A stretch of DNA of 64,000 bases from Neisseria canis (GTDB lineage: Bacteria > Pseudomonadota > Gammaproteobacteria > Burkholderiales > Neisseriaceae), in assembly GCF_900636765.1 (NCBI RefSeq), contig NZ_LR134313.1, forward strand, positions 2,232,001-2,296,000. Reading direction: 5' to 3'. The notes under the pieces were generated by a model. The model searched no databases, was not told the DNA's origin, and saw nothing but the letters and a program-made list of their open reading frames with translations. Made by a program: the position numbers and the translations under genes. Positions 31,647 through 41,206 of this stretch are shown here, in pieces. Within the stretch, counting starts at the first letter, position 1; the number at the start of each line of letters is the position of its first letter.

Positions 31647-31781
31647 TTAATCAACTTAAAAATAGTAGGCCCGCCATATTCGGGCTTACCTCGAGTATCT
31701 TGAAGTTCCAGTAATTTTAGAAAATATACGGGCTAAGCCTGGATATGATGATATTGTTGTGATGTAAGTTGATTGACTACT
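31642..31781. repeat. MITE-like dispersed repeat, copy B
   Basis: Left end TATAATTAATCAACTTAAAA; right end, on the other strand, GTAGTCAATCAACTTACA. Between them are degraded ATATTCGGGC and CGAGTAT motifs. It overlaps the hemH stop codon at its left end and lies between convergent hemH and pepN. Confidence 0.75.
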
Positions 31782-31794
31782 GCAAACCAAAAAC

Positions 31795-31823
31795 ATGCCT
31801 GTCTGAAAATTTCAGACAGGCAT
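31795..31823. terminator. DUS-pair hairpin between hemH and pepN
   Basis: Inverted ATGCCTGTCTGAAA copies meet almost without a loop between convergent genes; it can terminate either transcript. Confidence 0.8.
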
Positions 31824-31842
31824 AAATAATAAAATGCCTTTT

Positions 31843-34464
31843 TTAAGACAAGATTTTACCGATAATCTCGGCCACGTCTTTCGACACATTCTCTTTTGCC
31901 GCGACATGTTGCAATTGTTGCTTCATAAGTTCACGGCGTTTCGGTTCCAAACGCTTGCAGATATTAAACGCCTGCACCAATCTCGCGGCCACCTGCGGAT
32001 TAAACGCATCGATTTCCATCACTTTTTCTGCCAAAAACGCATATCCGCTGCCGTCTTCCGCATGAAAATGCGGCACGTTTCGGCTAAACGCACCCAGCAG
32101 TGAACGGGCTTTATTCGGATTTTCCAAGCTGAATTTCGGATGCTGCAAAGCAGCTTTGACTTTGACCAAAGTGTCGCTGCGGCGGCTCAAAGCGGTAAGC
32201 ATAAAATATTTATCCATTACCAGCGCTTCATTACCGAACTTGTCGGCAAACCGCTCCAACAACACATTGCGTTTTTCGTCTTCAATATGATTGATTGCAC
32301 TCAAAACACCCCACTCATGCGTCATGTTTTTTGCCATTTCATCATACTTGGCAGCCACTTCCCCGATGCGTTGCGGATTTGCCCGCAGCAAAAATGCGCG
32401 GCAGGCATTGCGCAGCGTCCGCCAAGCGGCTTGCTGCGGCTCATATTCATAAGGTTGCGCCAATCCGCTGTTTTCTTCCTGATTTTTAGCCAGTTCGTTC
32501 TGCGCCAACCATTCTGCTTCACACGATTGGGCAATCTTATCCAATAGCGCCTCCCTCGCTTGGTGTACACGCAAAGGTTCGATATTTTCACTGTCCGCCC
32601 ACAATTCCGCCTCAGCCGGAATCTGCAGCAACACGGCTTTAAATGCCGGATCAACATCCGATTGTAAAACCGTTTTCACCGCATCTATCAAAGCATTGTG
32701 CTGCGGCAAAGGTTTTCCTGCCGCCAAAGCCGCTTCATTTTCTGCAATCGCGCGGCGGTAGAGCGTTTGCCCCGCTTCCCAACGCGCAAACGAATCGGTG
32801 TCGTGTGCGAGAAGCAAACTTAAGTCGTTATCGCTATAAGGATAATTCAGATGCACCGGTGCAGAAAAACCGCGCAGCAGGGAAGGCACAACCGGTTCTT
32901 TTACACCTTTCAGTTCAAAAACCTGCTCCGCCTGCTCCAACACCAAAACAGCTTCTTCCATTCTTTTACCGTTGTATTCAAACGGCACCGCCCGGCCTTG
33001 CCGGTTGAGCAAACCGACTTTCACTGGCATCAGCATCGGCTGCTTTTCCGCCATATCGGGGGTAGGCGGCACGGTTTGTTTCACTGTAAGGCTCAACACA
33101 TCATTTTTCAGACAGGCATCCACGTCCAAAACCGGTGTGCCTGCCTGACTGTACCAAAGTGCAAACCGTTCAAGATCAATGCCGTTTGCGTCTGCCATCG
33201 CGGCGCGGAAATCATCGCATGTTACCGCTTGCCCATCGTGCCGCTCGAAATAAAGCTTCATGCCTGTCTGAAAGCCCGCTTCGCCCAGCAAAGTGTGATA
33301 CATGCGCACCACTTCCGCGCCTTTTTCATACACAGTCATGGTGTAGAAATTATTCATTTCCACATAAGAAGCCGGGCGTATCGGATGCGCCATAGGCCCT
33401 GCGTCTTCGGGAAATTGATGCTGGCGCAACAGGCTTACGTTTTCAATCCGGCGCACAGCGCGCCCCGCACGGTCGGCAGAAAACTCTTGATCGCGGAACA
33501 CGGTCAGCCCTTCTTTTAGAGAAAGTTGAAACCAATCGCGGCAGGTAACGCGGTTGCCCGTCCAGTTATGGAAATATTCGTGTGCGATCACGCTCTCCAC
33601 TCCCTCGAAATCCGCATCGGTTGCGGTGCGGCTGTCGGCCAACACGAATTTGGTATTGAAAATATTCAAACCTTTGTTTTCCATTGCGCCCATATTGAAA
33701 TCGCCTACGGCCACAATCATGTAAATATCCAAATCGTATTCCAGGCCGAAGCGGGTTTCATCCCACCTCATCGCGTGTTTCAACGATTCCACCGCAAAAC
33801 CCACCTTATCGGCATCTTCTGCACGGGTATAAAATTCAATCGCCACTTCACGCCCGCTCATGGTAGTGAACGTGTCTTGCGTTAATGCCAAATCCCCGGC
33901 AACCAGTGCAAACAGATAGCTCGGTTTGTTAAACGGATCTTCCCATTTCACCCAATGGCGGTTGTGTTCCAGCTTACCGCCGTCAATTTTGTTGCCGTTG
34001 GACAGCATCACAGGGAAGCGCGTTTGGTCGGCAATAATGGTGGTGGTAAATTTGCTCATCACATCCGGCCGGTCGGGGTAAAACGTGATTTTGCGGAAAC
34101 CTTCCGGTTCGCACTGTGTATAAAGATTGCCGCCCGAGGCATACAGGCCCATAAGCGATTTATTTTTATCGGGAAATACTTTGGTTTCAACTTCCAATAT
34201 AAACGGTTCGGCTGGCACGTTTTCCAATATCAAACGTTCGGCCGCCAAGCTATATTGCTCAACTTCCTGCCCGTTAAGCTTCACGGAAACCAATTCGGCG
34301 GAACCGTCCAATACCAAAGGCTTGCCCGTATGCACCGGTTCGACATTCAAACGAGAGCTTATCCGGGTTTCTTCATCAAAAATATCGAAAGTTAAATCGG
34401 TTTGGCGGATTTGATAATCCGGCGCTTGGTAATCTTTCAAATAATGAACGGTATTTTGCTGCAT
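31843..34464 (-). CDS. pepN: Aminopeptidase N (M1 family)
   Basis: A zinc aminopeptidase of the cytosol that removes N-terminal residues in peptide turnover. The 873-residue length fits bacterial PepN. The exopeptidase motif GAMEN lies near residue 260 and the zinc site is [13 protein letters not shown] with the downstream Glu in SLKEGLT. A beta-sandwich N-terminus and a helical C-terminus flank the catalytic part. A DUS at 33107-33118 encodes ACLK in frame and another around 33260 encodes FQTGM. Confidence 0.97.
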   Translation of the reverse strand: MQQNTVHYLKDYQAPDYQIRQTDLTFDIFDEETRISSRLNVEPVHTGKPLVLDGSAELVSVKLNGQEVEQYSLAAERLILENVPAEPFILEVETKVFPDKNKSLMGLYASGGNLYTQCEPEGFRKITFYPDRPDVMSKFTTTIIADQTRFPVMLSNGNKIDGGKLEHNRHWVKWEDPFNKPSYLFALVAGDLALTQDTFTTMSGREVAIEFYTRAEDADKVGFAVESLKHAMRWDETRFGLEYDLDIYMIVAVGDFNMGAMENKGLNIFNTKFVLADSRTATDADFEGVESVIAHEYFHNWTGNRVTCRDWFQLSLKEGLTVFRDQEFSADRAGRAVRRIENVSLLRQHQFPEDAGPMAHPIRPASYVEMNNFYTMTVYEKGAEVVRMYHTLLGEAGFQTGMKLYFERHDGQAVTCDDFRAAMADANGIDLERFALWYSQAGTPVLDVDACLKNDVLSLTVKQTVPPTPDMAEKQPMLMPVKVGLLNRQGRAVPFEYNGKRMEEAVLVLEQAEQVFELKGVKEPVVPSLLRGFSAPVHLNYPYSDNDLSLLLAHDTDSFARWEAGQTLYRRAIAENEAALAAGKPLPQHNALIDAVKTVLQSDVDPAFKAVLLQIPAEAELWADSENIEPLRVHQAREALLDKIAQSCEAEWLAQNELAKNQEENSGLAQPYEYEPQQAAWRTLRNACRAFLLRANPQRIGEVAAKYDEMAKNMTHEWGVLSAINHIEDEKRNVLLERFADKFGNEALVMDKYFMLTALSRRSDTLVKVKAALQHPKFSLENPNKARSLLGAFSRNVPHFHAEDGSGYAFLAEKVMEIDAFNPQVAARLVQAFNICKRLEPKRRELMKQQLQHVAAKENVSKDVAEIIGKILS

Positions 34465-34505
34465 GGTTATTCCTTATAAATTTCAAATCGGGTTCATTAT
34501 ACAGA

Positions 34506-34538
34506 ATGCCTGCCTGAAAAAGTTTTCAGACAGGCATT
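34506..34538 (-). terminator. DUS-pair hairpin upstream of pepN, one copy variant
   Basis: TGCCTGCCTGAA (one base off the DUS) pairs with a perfect DUS. It lies between the leftward fabG and the pepN start, so it may stop read-through into pepN. Confidence 0.6.
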
Positions 34539-34552
34539 CTTGATTGTTTCCT

Positions 34553-34696
34553 CTATAAATCAATTTACTTAAGTTTGATAACGATACCGTCATACTCGGG
34601 CTTGACCCGAGTATCTTGAGTTTCAGCAAATTTAGGGGATACTCGGGTCAAGTCCGAGTATGACGAACGTACTATTTTTTAAGTTGGTTCACTATA
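34553..34696. repeat. MITE-like dispersed repeat, copy C (best preserved)
   Basis: Ends read TATAAATCAATTTACTTAAG and, on the other strand, TATAGTGAACCAACTTAAAA. Internally, 28-base arms at 34588-34615 and 34638-34665 are complementary at 27 positions; each arm is itself near-palindromic (ATACTCGG, six-base core, CCGAGTAT). The whole element can fold into a long hairpin. It has no coding capacity. Confidence 0.85.
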
Positions 34697-34808
34697 TCTA
34701 CATGCTACGGCATTTCGGCAACTTAATGTCAAAAGAGTAATCTTTTAAGCTGTTGAAGCGGCAACACAATCAACATTTCCGGCTTGCCTTGTTGTTGGTT
34801 AACTATGA

Positions 34809-34842
34809 AATGCCTGTCTGAAAACTTTTTCAGACAGGCATT
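34809..34842 (-). terminator. DUS-pair terminator after fabG
   Basis: Inverted DUS copies with a CTT loop region end just before the fabG stop codon side at 34847. The stretch 34697-34808 between repeat C and this hairpin shows nothing recognisable. Confidence 0.75.
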
Positions 34843-34846
34843 TGAA

Positions 34847-35593
34847 TTAAGGCATCAACATACCGCCGTTTACATGAATGGTTTGGCCGGTAATGTATTT
34901 AGCTTGATCGCTGGCCAAAAACAGCACCGCATTGGCAATATCCTGCGCTTCACCGAATTTGCCCAACGAAGTTTGCGCTTCAAACATCTTACGGGTTTCT
35001 TCCGGCAAAGCGCGGGTCATATCGGTATCAATAAAGCCCGGTGCCACGCAGTTTACCGTAATGCCGCGGCTGCCTACTTCGCGCGCCATAGATTTGGAAA
35101 AACCGATCAATCCCGCTTTTGCCGCCGCATAGTTGGCCTGCCCTGCATTACCCATCGCACCCACAACGGAAGTGATGTTGATTACACGGCCGCTGCGCTG
35201 CTTCATCATGCCGCGCAACACGGCTTTGGAAGCACGGAACACAGATTTCAGATTAACCTGCATAATCTCGTCCCATTCTTCTTCTTTCATACGCATCAAT
35301 AAGTTATCTCGGGTAATGCCAGCATTGTTTACCAAAATATCCAGCTTGCCGAGTTCTTTTTCAATTTCGGCAATCAGGTTTTCAATGCCGCCTTCCTCAG
35401 CCGCATTCAAAGCACGACCCTGTCCACCCCATTGAGCCAAGCGCTCACCAATGGCTTGCGCACCGCTTTCACTGGTTGCCGTTCCGATAACGGTAGCGCC
35501 CGCTTGCGCTAACGTGTCTGCAATCGCCGCGCCGATACCGCGCGATGCGCCGGTTACCAAAGCAATGCGGCCGGATAAGTCTTGAGTTGTCAT
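34847..35593 (-). CDS. fabG: 3-oxoacyl-[acyl-carrier-protein] reductase
   Basis: FabG reduces 3-oxoacyl-ACP with NADPH in fatty acid elongation. The 248-residue SDR protein shows the cofactor turn TGASRGIGAAIA, NNAG at NNAGITRDNL, the catalytic Ser in NITSVVG and the YAAAK motif, and ends TGQTIHVNGGMLMP like other FabG proteins. The frame reaches 35659; two adjacent ATGs (35596, 35593) follow AGGA and I chose the second because it gives MTTQDLSG. Last gene of a leftward fabH-fabD-fabG group. Confidence 0.95.
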   Translation of the reverse strand: MTTQDLSGRIALVTGASRGIGAAIADTLAQAGATVIGTATSESGAQAIGERLAQWGGQGRALNAAEEGGIENLIAEIEKELGKLDILVNNAGITRDNLLMRMKEEEWDEIMQVNLKSVFRASKAVLRGMMKQRSGRVINITSVVGAMGNAGQANYAAAKAGLIGFSKSMAREVGSRGITVNCVAPGFIDTDMTRALPEETRKMFEAQTSLGKFGEAQDIANAVLFLASDQAKYITGQTIHVNGGMLMP

Positions 35594-35740
35594 CATTGGT
35601 TTCCTATTTGTTTCGGTTGGAAAATTGAAAATTTTGATTGCCGGATAATTAACACCCACGCAAAGCTTTAACCAAATAACTAAAAAGCAATTGCAGATTC
35701 TGTCAGGTTATCTATCCGGTTTTATTCCGCAACTTGAATG

Positions 35741-35780
35741 TTTTCAGACAGGCATAGTTCTACATATGCCTGTCTGAAAA
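35741..35780. repeat. DUS pair in the fabD-fabG gap
   Basis: Here the two DUS copies point outward: TTTTCAGACAGGCATA comes first and TATGCCTGTCTGAAAA second, with an 8-base loop between. The hairpin is perfect over 16 bases. It sits between co-directional fabD and fabG and may attenuate transcription. Confidence 0.7.
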
Positions 35781-35798
35781 GTAACATTTCCAGCTGAA

Positions 35799-36725
35799 TT
35801 AATGGGCTTCTGCAAATGCTGCGACTTGCTCCGCATTAGTCAGCGCCGTGCAAACAGCCGCTTTATTGATGCGCTTTGCCAATCCTGCCAGCACCTTCCC
35901 CGGGCCGCATTCGGCAGATTCGGTAATTCCCTCATCCACTAAAGCATTAACGGTTTCCGTCCAGCGGACAGGGCTGTAAAGCTGGCGCACCAAGGCATCT
36001 TTAATTTTTTCTGCATCATTGTATGAAACAACATCGGCATTGTGAACCACACGGATTTTCGGCTCACGAATATTCACTTCTTTCAGTGCTTCAGCCAATT
36101 TCTCGGCAGCCGGCTTCATTAAACTGCAATGAGAAGGCACTGATACAGGCAAAGGCAACGCCCTTTTCGCTCCCGCTTCTTTTGCCAGCTCCATCGCCCG
36201 CTCTACCGCTGCCGCATTACCGGCAATCACCACCTGCCCCGGAGAATTAAAGTTTACCGCTTCCACAACTTCGCCTTGCGCCGCTTCTGCACAAATAGCC
36301 TTAACTTGCTCATCTTCCAGCCCTAAAACCGCAGCCATAGCACCAACGCCTTGCGGCACGGCATTTTGCATCAACTCCGCACGCAAACGCACCAGTTTTA
36401 CCGCATCGGCAAAGTCTAAAGCACCCGCAGCCACCAAAGCAGTATATTCACCCAAACTGTGGCCAGCAACCACAGCGGGCTCTTTGCCGCCCGCTTCCAA
36501 ATAAGCGCGGTAAGTTGCCACGCCTGCTGCCAACATCAAAGGCTGTGTGTTTACCGTTTGGCCGATAATCTCGGCATCGTCGCCATTTATCATCGCCCAT
36601 AAATCTTGGCCTAAAACATCAGATGCCTCATCAAATGTGGCCTTTACTACAGCCAAACCATCAAAACCATTCATCATATTGAGGCTTTGCGAACCTTGAC
36701 CGGGGAAGAAAAATGCAAAAGACAT
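35799..36725 (-). CDS. fabD: Malonyl-CoA:ACP transacylase
   Basis: FabD loads malonyl groups onto ACP for fatty acid synthesis. The 308-residue protein begins with FFPGQGSQSLNM, carries the nucleophile serine in VAGHSLGEYTALVAAG, and has the histidine in PVSVPSHCSLMKP. It lies 9 bases downstream of the cold-shock/DUF1294 gene and upstream of fabG, so the three are probably co-transcribed. Confidence 0.97.
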   Translation of the reverse strand: MSFAFFFPGQGSQSLNMMNGFDGLAVVKATFDEASDVLGQDLWAMINGDDAEIIGQTVNTQPLMLAAGVATYRAYLEAGGKEPAVVAGHSLGEYTALVAAGALDFADAVKLVRLRAELMQNAVPQGVGAMAAVLGLEDEQVKAICAEAAQGEVVEAVNFNSPGQVVIAGNAAAVERAMELAKEAGAKRALPLPVSVPSHCSLMKPAAEKLAEALKEVNIREPKIRVVHNADVVSYNDAEKIKDALVRQLYSPVRWTETVNALVDEGITESAECGPGKVLAGLAKRINKAAVCTALTNAEQVAAFAEAH

Positions 36726-36734
36726 ACCATTCCT

Positions 36735-38042
36735 TTATTTTCTCAAAAATGCAAGCATCGGCTCATTGGTAAAACAAACCAATAATAGATAAGTGATTGC
36801 TACATTAGCCAGCGCTATCAACCAAAACATAGTCACAAAACTCTGCTTGGTCGTTTTGTGATTATACATCATACGAGCCAACAGCCCTCCGGGCCAGCCG
36901 CCAATCAATCCGAGAAAATGCAAAACATTCTCCGGCACCCTTCTTTTTTTCTCTGGCTTCGTGATGGCTGAATTCTTTTTTGCGATATTTTTATCTATAT
37001 AGTAATACACCATCGCAATCAAGCTAACCACCATATAGAAAAGCATCATTATTGAAGAAAGGGTATAAACCCAATAAAGATAAGCCGCAACTACCGGAAC
37101 CGCAAACACCATCTTTGTCCAGTTACTATTTGAAGCACCTATTTCACAAGGAGCATCGCAATAAAGCCATTCTTCGTGCTCACTCAAAACAACTCTTACA
37201 GCTTGCTGTTTAGCTTCCGATATCGGCTGATTACAGTAAAAACTTACCAATTGCCCTTCTTTAGGGCGAAGCTTCGTATAGTGAAATGCTTTTATATGAA
37301 AAAAAACCTGTTTGCCTTCTATACCGCTCTGTATAAATCCAAAACCTTTACTGTCATCCCATTTAACAATTCGTCCTCTTAAAGAAACAAAGGCAGGGAA
37401 AATCATATTTCCTTTGATCTGTTGATTTGACTTTGGAATTTCAGCTTGTACAACACCGGTAGACTGCATCTGTTTCTTCCGTGCAGCGTAAACTCTCCCC
37501 GCATAACTGGAACCTGCATATCGAAGTTCTGCAGCCAAACGCTCTTCTTCCAGAGTTGTTTCATCAGGAATATTTACTGTATCGATGATACTGATATCAG
37601 TAAGCATCCAATGTTCATTTTCATGCTTGGTCAAATAACCTTGCAAGACATCCCCGATTTCCGGAACACGGGTTCTGTCTGTTAAGTATTGCCCTAAAGC
37701 AAAAACAGGCACCTGCTTACGCAATCCGTAAATGCCGTAACCACCGTTATGCCTCAAATCCCACGATTTAACTGCAATACGTATTGAGTTGCCTTCTTTG
37801 GGTGGCGGAAGAGGCTCAATTGATGTTGCATACAGCCGGTTTCGCTCATCTTTCTGTACGCGATAACACACTTCATCCCCTACTTGAGGGGAAATATAAA
37901 AGTCGGGCAGATTTTCAGCAATCAACAAAATATTTTCACTAATGCTTTGACTGTCCGGTTTGATAGAACCTATTTTTTGATGGTTGAACCAATGGGCAAT
38001 TGTACCGTAATGTTCTTGAACTTTTTCTGATGGTTGATTCAT
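36735..38042 (-). CDS. Cold-shock-domain repeat / DUF1294 membrane protein
   Basis: A 435-residue protein. Residues 221-286 are a clear cold-shock domain (IVKWDDSKGFGFIQ, then VFFHIKAF). Residues 11-77 and 86-152 look like two further, degenerate copies: each has a W-rich strand, a glycine turn (HQKIGSIKP; GGYGIYGL) and a later P-x-x-GD-V strand. Residues 310-428 hold about four membrane segments including the DUF1294 signature LGLIGGWPGGLLARMMYNHKT. The plan suggests nucleic-acid binding held at the membrane. It lies between fabH and fabD. Single cold-shock/DUF1294 fusions are known; the extra domains are my reading. Confidence 0.85.
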   Translation of the reverse strand: MNQPSEKVQEHYGTIAHWFNHQKIGSIKPDSQSISENILLIAENLPDFYISPQVGDEVCYRVQKDERNRLYATSIEPLPPPKEGNSIRIAVKSWDLRHNGGYGIYGLRKQVPVFALGQYLTDRTRVPEIGDVLQGYLTKHENEHWMLTDISIIDTVNIPDETTLEEERLAAELRYAGSSYAGRVYAARKKQMQSTGVVQAEIPKSNQQIKGNMIFPAFVSLRGRIVKWDDSKGFGFIQSGIEGKQVFFHIKAFHYTKLRPKEGQLVSFYCNQPISEAKQQAVRVVLSEHEEWLYCDAPCEIGASNSNWTKMVFAVPVVAAYLYWVYTLSSIMMLFYMVVSLIAMVYYYIDKNIAKKNSAITKPEKKRRVPENVLHFLGLIGGWPGGLLARMMYNHKTTKQSFVTMFWLIALANVAITYLLLVCFTNEPMLAFLRK

Positions 38043-38132
38043 CCGCGTTTAACCCGTAAATTTTTCTAATATCACTTTTTCAGACAGGCACAGTATTTTT
38101 GTTTATTATAACCCTTTAAAGCAAACCTAGCT

Positions 38133-39092
38133 CTAATATTTCAGTAAAACCGCCCCCCAAGCGAATCCTCCTCCAATTCCTTCTAAAAGCAACGTCTGTC
38201 CTCGCTTGATTTTACCTGCTTTAATACCCGCATCCAAAGCCAATGGCACAGAAGCAGCAGAAGTATTGCCATGATCCTGGACAGTTAAAATCACCTTGTC
38301 CATGCTCAATCCCAAATGCTTTGCCGTACTCTCAATAATGCGCTTATTTGCTTGATGGGGGACAACCCAATCTATTTGATCGGCAGACATTCCCGCTTCT
38401 TTTAGAACATCTTCTGCAACTTGAGATAAATTTTTGACAGCAAATTTATATACACCCGGACCGTCCATTGTTAAAAAAGGTGTACCGCAAATCTGCCCAT
38501 TGGCAATCTGACCAGGTGTTTTTAATAAATCAAGATAATTACCATCTGCTTGCAATTTACTATGGATAATACCAACTTCATCCGAAGCACCCAATACAAC
38601 TGCACCAGCACCGTCTCCAAACAAAACACATGTCGAACGGTCATTCCAATCTAAAATACGGCTGAAGATCTCTGCGCCAATAACCAACACTTTGTTTGCC
38701 ATACAGCTTTTAATGTAGGCATTGGCAGTAGTTAACGCATACATAAATCCGGCACACACTGCCTGTACATCAAAAGCAGGACACCCTCCAATGCCAAGTT
38801 TTTGTTGAACAATTGTTGCAGTAGACGGAAACTGCATATCTGGAGTAGCGGTAGCTACAATGATTAAATCGATATCTGAGGCACTAACACCCGCATCAAC
38901 CAAAGCTGCTTTAGCTGCAAACACGGCTAAATCACTGGTTTTTTCATTATCTGCCGCAATATGCCGGTTTTTAATACCAGTACGACTGGTAATCCATTCA
39001 TCTGAAGTATCAATAAACTTCGCCAAGTCATCATTACTGACGCGTTTGGTAGGTAAATAAGATCCCGAACCGAGAATTTTCGCGTATTGCAT
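38133..39092 (-). CDS. fabH: 3-oxoacyl-ACP synthase III
   Basis: FabH starts fatty acid synthesis by condensing acetyl-CoA with malonyl-ACP. The 319-residue protein has the thiolase fold with the active cysteine in [13 protein letters not shown], the histidine in [11 protein letters not shown] and the asparagine in [14 protein letters not shown]. First fab gene of this leftward group; a cold-shock gene follows after a 90-base gap with one DUS. Confidence 0.97.
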   Translation of the reverse strand: MQYAKILGSGSYLPTKRVSNDDLAKFIDTSDEWITSRTGIKNRHIAADNEKTSDLAVFAAKAALVDAGVSASDIDLIIVATATPDMQFPSTATIVQQKLGIGGCPAFDVQAVCAGFMYALTTANAYIKSCMANKVLVIGAEIFSRILDWNDRSTCVLFGDGAGAVVLGASDEVGIIHSKLQADGNYLDLLKTPGQIANGQICGTPFLTMDGPGVYKFAVKNLSQVAEDVLKEAGMSADQIDWVVPHQANKRIIESTAKHLGLSMDKVILTVQDHGNTSAASVPLALDAGIKAGKIKRGQTLLLEGIGGGFAWGAVLLKY

Positions 39093-39213
39093 GGCGTGGC
39101 CTTTATTATGGTTTTAAACAATTTTTCTATTGTATTAAATCTAGAAATTTCACTCAATCAAAATTAAATTATTTACCAATCTTGGTTACCTGAAAAATCA
39201 CCCTAACGACGCA

Positions 39214-39266
39214 CTATAGTTAAAAAACTTAATTTTAGTAGCATTTCCGTCATACTCGGGCTTGGA
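39214..39266. repeat. MITE-like dispersed repeat, copy D (truncated)
   Basis: Starts CTATAGTTAAAAAACTTAAT and runs into CCGTCATACTCGGGCTTGG, matching the left third of copy C, then stops. No matching right end is found before the next structure at 39297. Confidence 0.6.
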
Positions 39267-39296
39267 ATGATGTTTAAAATTAATCCATACTAATCT

Positions 39297-39385
39297 CCTA
39301 AAACGATTACGCGCTTGGTATAAGAAAACTATTTAGAAATTTACTTTCGGTAGTTTTCTTATACCAAGCGTGTAATCGTTTTAGG
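39297..39385. repeat. Long near-perfect inverted repeat
   Basis: Two 35-base arms, starting CCTAAAACGATTAC and ending GTAATCGTTTTAGG, match at 34 positions around a 19-base loop. It lies between the leftward zinc-ribbon gene and fabH, directly after the broken repeat D. It could be a terminator for the zinc-ribbon gene or a palindromic mobile element. No second copy is seen in the window. Confidence 0.8.
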
Positions 39386-39412
39386 TATAAACAACTTTAA
39401 GTTTTATTAAAA

Positions 39413-40339
39413 TTAATTTTTAGGTTCACCTATAGGCACAATAGCAGGAGCTGTTATTTGTACGGAATCATCCGTCTTATTTTCTTCTGAAGATTGCTTA
39501 ACACCTAATAAATTCTCTTTAACAGCCGAAGGAGAATCAGTAATTACTGCCGCAGGCTGCTGAACTGCTGGTTGCGGCACCTTATGGGTATTAGTCACAG
39601 ATTGTGGTGAAGCAATTGATTGTGGAGCACTTTGTGCTTCTACAGGAGCTTCTTTCTGTGTTTTAGAAGAAACAAATCCACTAATAACAAAAATAAGAGC
39701 CAGTAGTACGATCAAAAATACACCCAAAAGCAAGATAGTAAAAATGGCATATTTACCGTAAAGCCATTTTCTCCAACCTTGATAGCGGCCTAATTCTGAT
39801 CTTAACTGTTGCTCCAATTCTGCTCGAATCTGTTTACGAAGTTGCTTTTCTTCCTCTTGTTTTTCACGCAAAAGCTTGTAGGCAATCTCATGTTTTTTAC
39901 GATGTTCAAATGCCACTCTCTCTTGCCATTCAATTCGCTTACGCTGAATTTGCTGCTCTGATGTTGTATTTAACTGCAAACCACATGTCGGACATTCCTT
40001 TACATCAGGATTTTCTAATATAGAGTAACACACAGGACATTGAGGAATAGGATCCGCCAATACCTCATTACTATCAGAACTTCCATCATCCGCTAATTCA
40101 AGCGAGAGTCTTATAATGACATCCAAGCCTAAATAAGTGAAATAATGTTGAGCATTCTCCCGCTCTTCATTAGTGCAGCGCTCCGCAATAATTGCTTGTT
40201 TTTGCTCAGCAAGCGCATTGATAATATCGTTTGCTTCTTCTTCTGATAGATTATCTCGAAGACACTCGTTAACGCGCTCAGGATCATCCCCCGGAGGATA
40301 TGAAACATATACGTCATAAAATTTTTGTTGGTTAATCAT
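39413..40339 (-). CDS. Zinc-ribbon, coiled-coil, single-pass membrane protein, function unknown
   Basis: A 308-residue protein I cannot name. Residues 6-82 resemble the alpha/beta fold of the ribosomal L7/L12 C-terminal or ClpS type (YDVYVSYPPG strand, LSEEEANDIINALAE helix, TNEERENAQHYFTYLG helix). Residues 101-119 form a zinc ribbon (CPVC and CPTC). Residues 130-185 are charged and likely coiled coil. Residues 197-221 form one membrane segment, followed by a Pro/Ala/Ser/Gln-rich tail, presumably periplasmic. It has its own promoter region and stands apart from erpA. A localisation or adaptor role is a guess. Confidence 0.7.
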   Translation of the reverse strand: MINQQKFYDVYVSYPPGDDPERVNECLRDNLSEEEANDIINALAEQKQAIIAERCTNEERENAQHYFTYLGLDVIIRLSLELADDGSSDSNEVLADPIPQCPVCYSILENPDVKECPTCGLQLNTTSEQQIQRKRIEWQERVAFEHRKKHEIAYKLLREKQEEEKQLRKQIRAELEQQLRSELGRYQGWRKWLYGKYAIFTILLLGVFLIVLLALIFVISGFVSSKTQKEAPVEAQSAPQSIASPQSVTNTHKVPQPAVQQPAAVITDSPSAVKENLLGVKQSSEENKTDDSVQITAPAIVPIGEPKN

Positions 40340-40669
40340 TACGTTTCCGTGGCAAGTGTGCTTTCAATAAAGCAGAATAAGATATATCTTTTAACTTTGT
40401 AAAGATTATGAAATCCTCTTCTGTAAGCTTGAAATAATCATATTCCAAATGAGATTACCTGTCCCTTAACTAGTTATAAAAGGTAGGAAAATATGGATTG
40501 ATGGTATGAAAAAATAAATACTTACCACGTATAAATTTAGAAATTTCAAGCCGCCCAATTGAATTGAATATTTTATTATTTCGAATTGGATAATAACATT
40601 TCTAAAAAAAGCTAATAAATTAAAGAAACATAGTTAAAAATAAAATTAAATTTCAACAAATTTCTTCAA
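40340..40669. other. AT-rich intergenic region
   Basis: A very AT-rich gap between erpA (ending 40670) and the start of the zinc-ribbon gene, both leftward. It must carry the promoter of the zinc-ribbon gene and the end of the erpA transcript. I found no DUS, hairpin, small gene or RNA that I could support. Confidence 0.4.
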
Positions 40670-41008
40670 TCATACCGAAAATGAAGATCCGCAACCACAG
40701 GTTGTAGTTGCATTTGGATTACGAATAACAAACTGTGAACCTTGCAAACTTTCAGTATAATCAATTTCAGCACCTACTAAATATTGATAGCTCATCGGAT
40801 CTATCAGAAAAGTAAGTCCGTCTTTTTCAACTTTAAAATCATCATCGTTCATGATTTCATCAAATGTGAAACCATATTGGAATCCTGAGCACCCGCCGCC
40901 ATTAACAAAAACCCGCAATTTTAAATCGGGGTTATTTTCTTCGGCTATCAAGTCTGCAACTTTAGCACAGCAACTCTCAGTAAAAATGATCGGTGTTTCC
41001 TCAGACAT
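40670..41008 (-). CDS. erpA: Iron-sulfur cluster insertion protein ErpA
   Basis: An A-type carrier that passes Fe-S clusters to apoproteins. The 112-residue protein has the three ligand cysteines in [11 protein letters not shown] and CGCGSSF, and the [24 protein letters not shown] segment typical of ErpA. The frame starts upstream at 41071, but AAGGAAAT precedes the ATG at 41008, which gives MSEETPIIF and the normal length. Single gene. Confidence 0.93.
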   Translation of the reverse strand: MSEETPIIFTESCCAKVADLIAEENNPDLKLRVFVNGGGCSGFQYGFTFDEIMNDDDFKVEKDGLTFLIDPMSYQYLVGAEIDYTESLQGSQFVIRNPNATTTCGCGSSFSV

Positions 41009-41206
41009 TTCAATTTCCTTCCAAATATATGGTGTGTACGGTATTTTCTCGTAAATAAGCTTATTACGCAATATTAGGAATGCAGATTATTTTTTCAAGA
41101 GTTACCGATAACGATAAAGAGTGCTTCCAGGCAGGCATTTATTTTGCAGTTTAGAGTACAAACCCACATTTTATTTATTAAATAAAATTTAAATTTTTTT
41201 TGCTCA

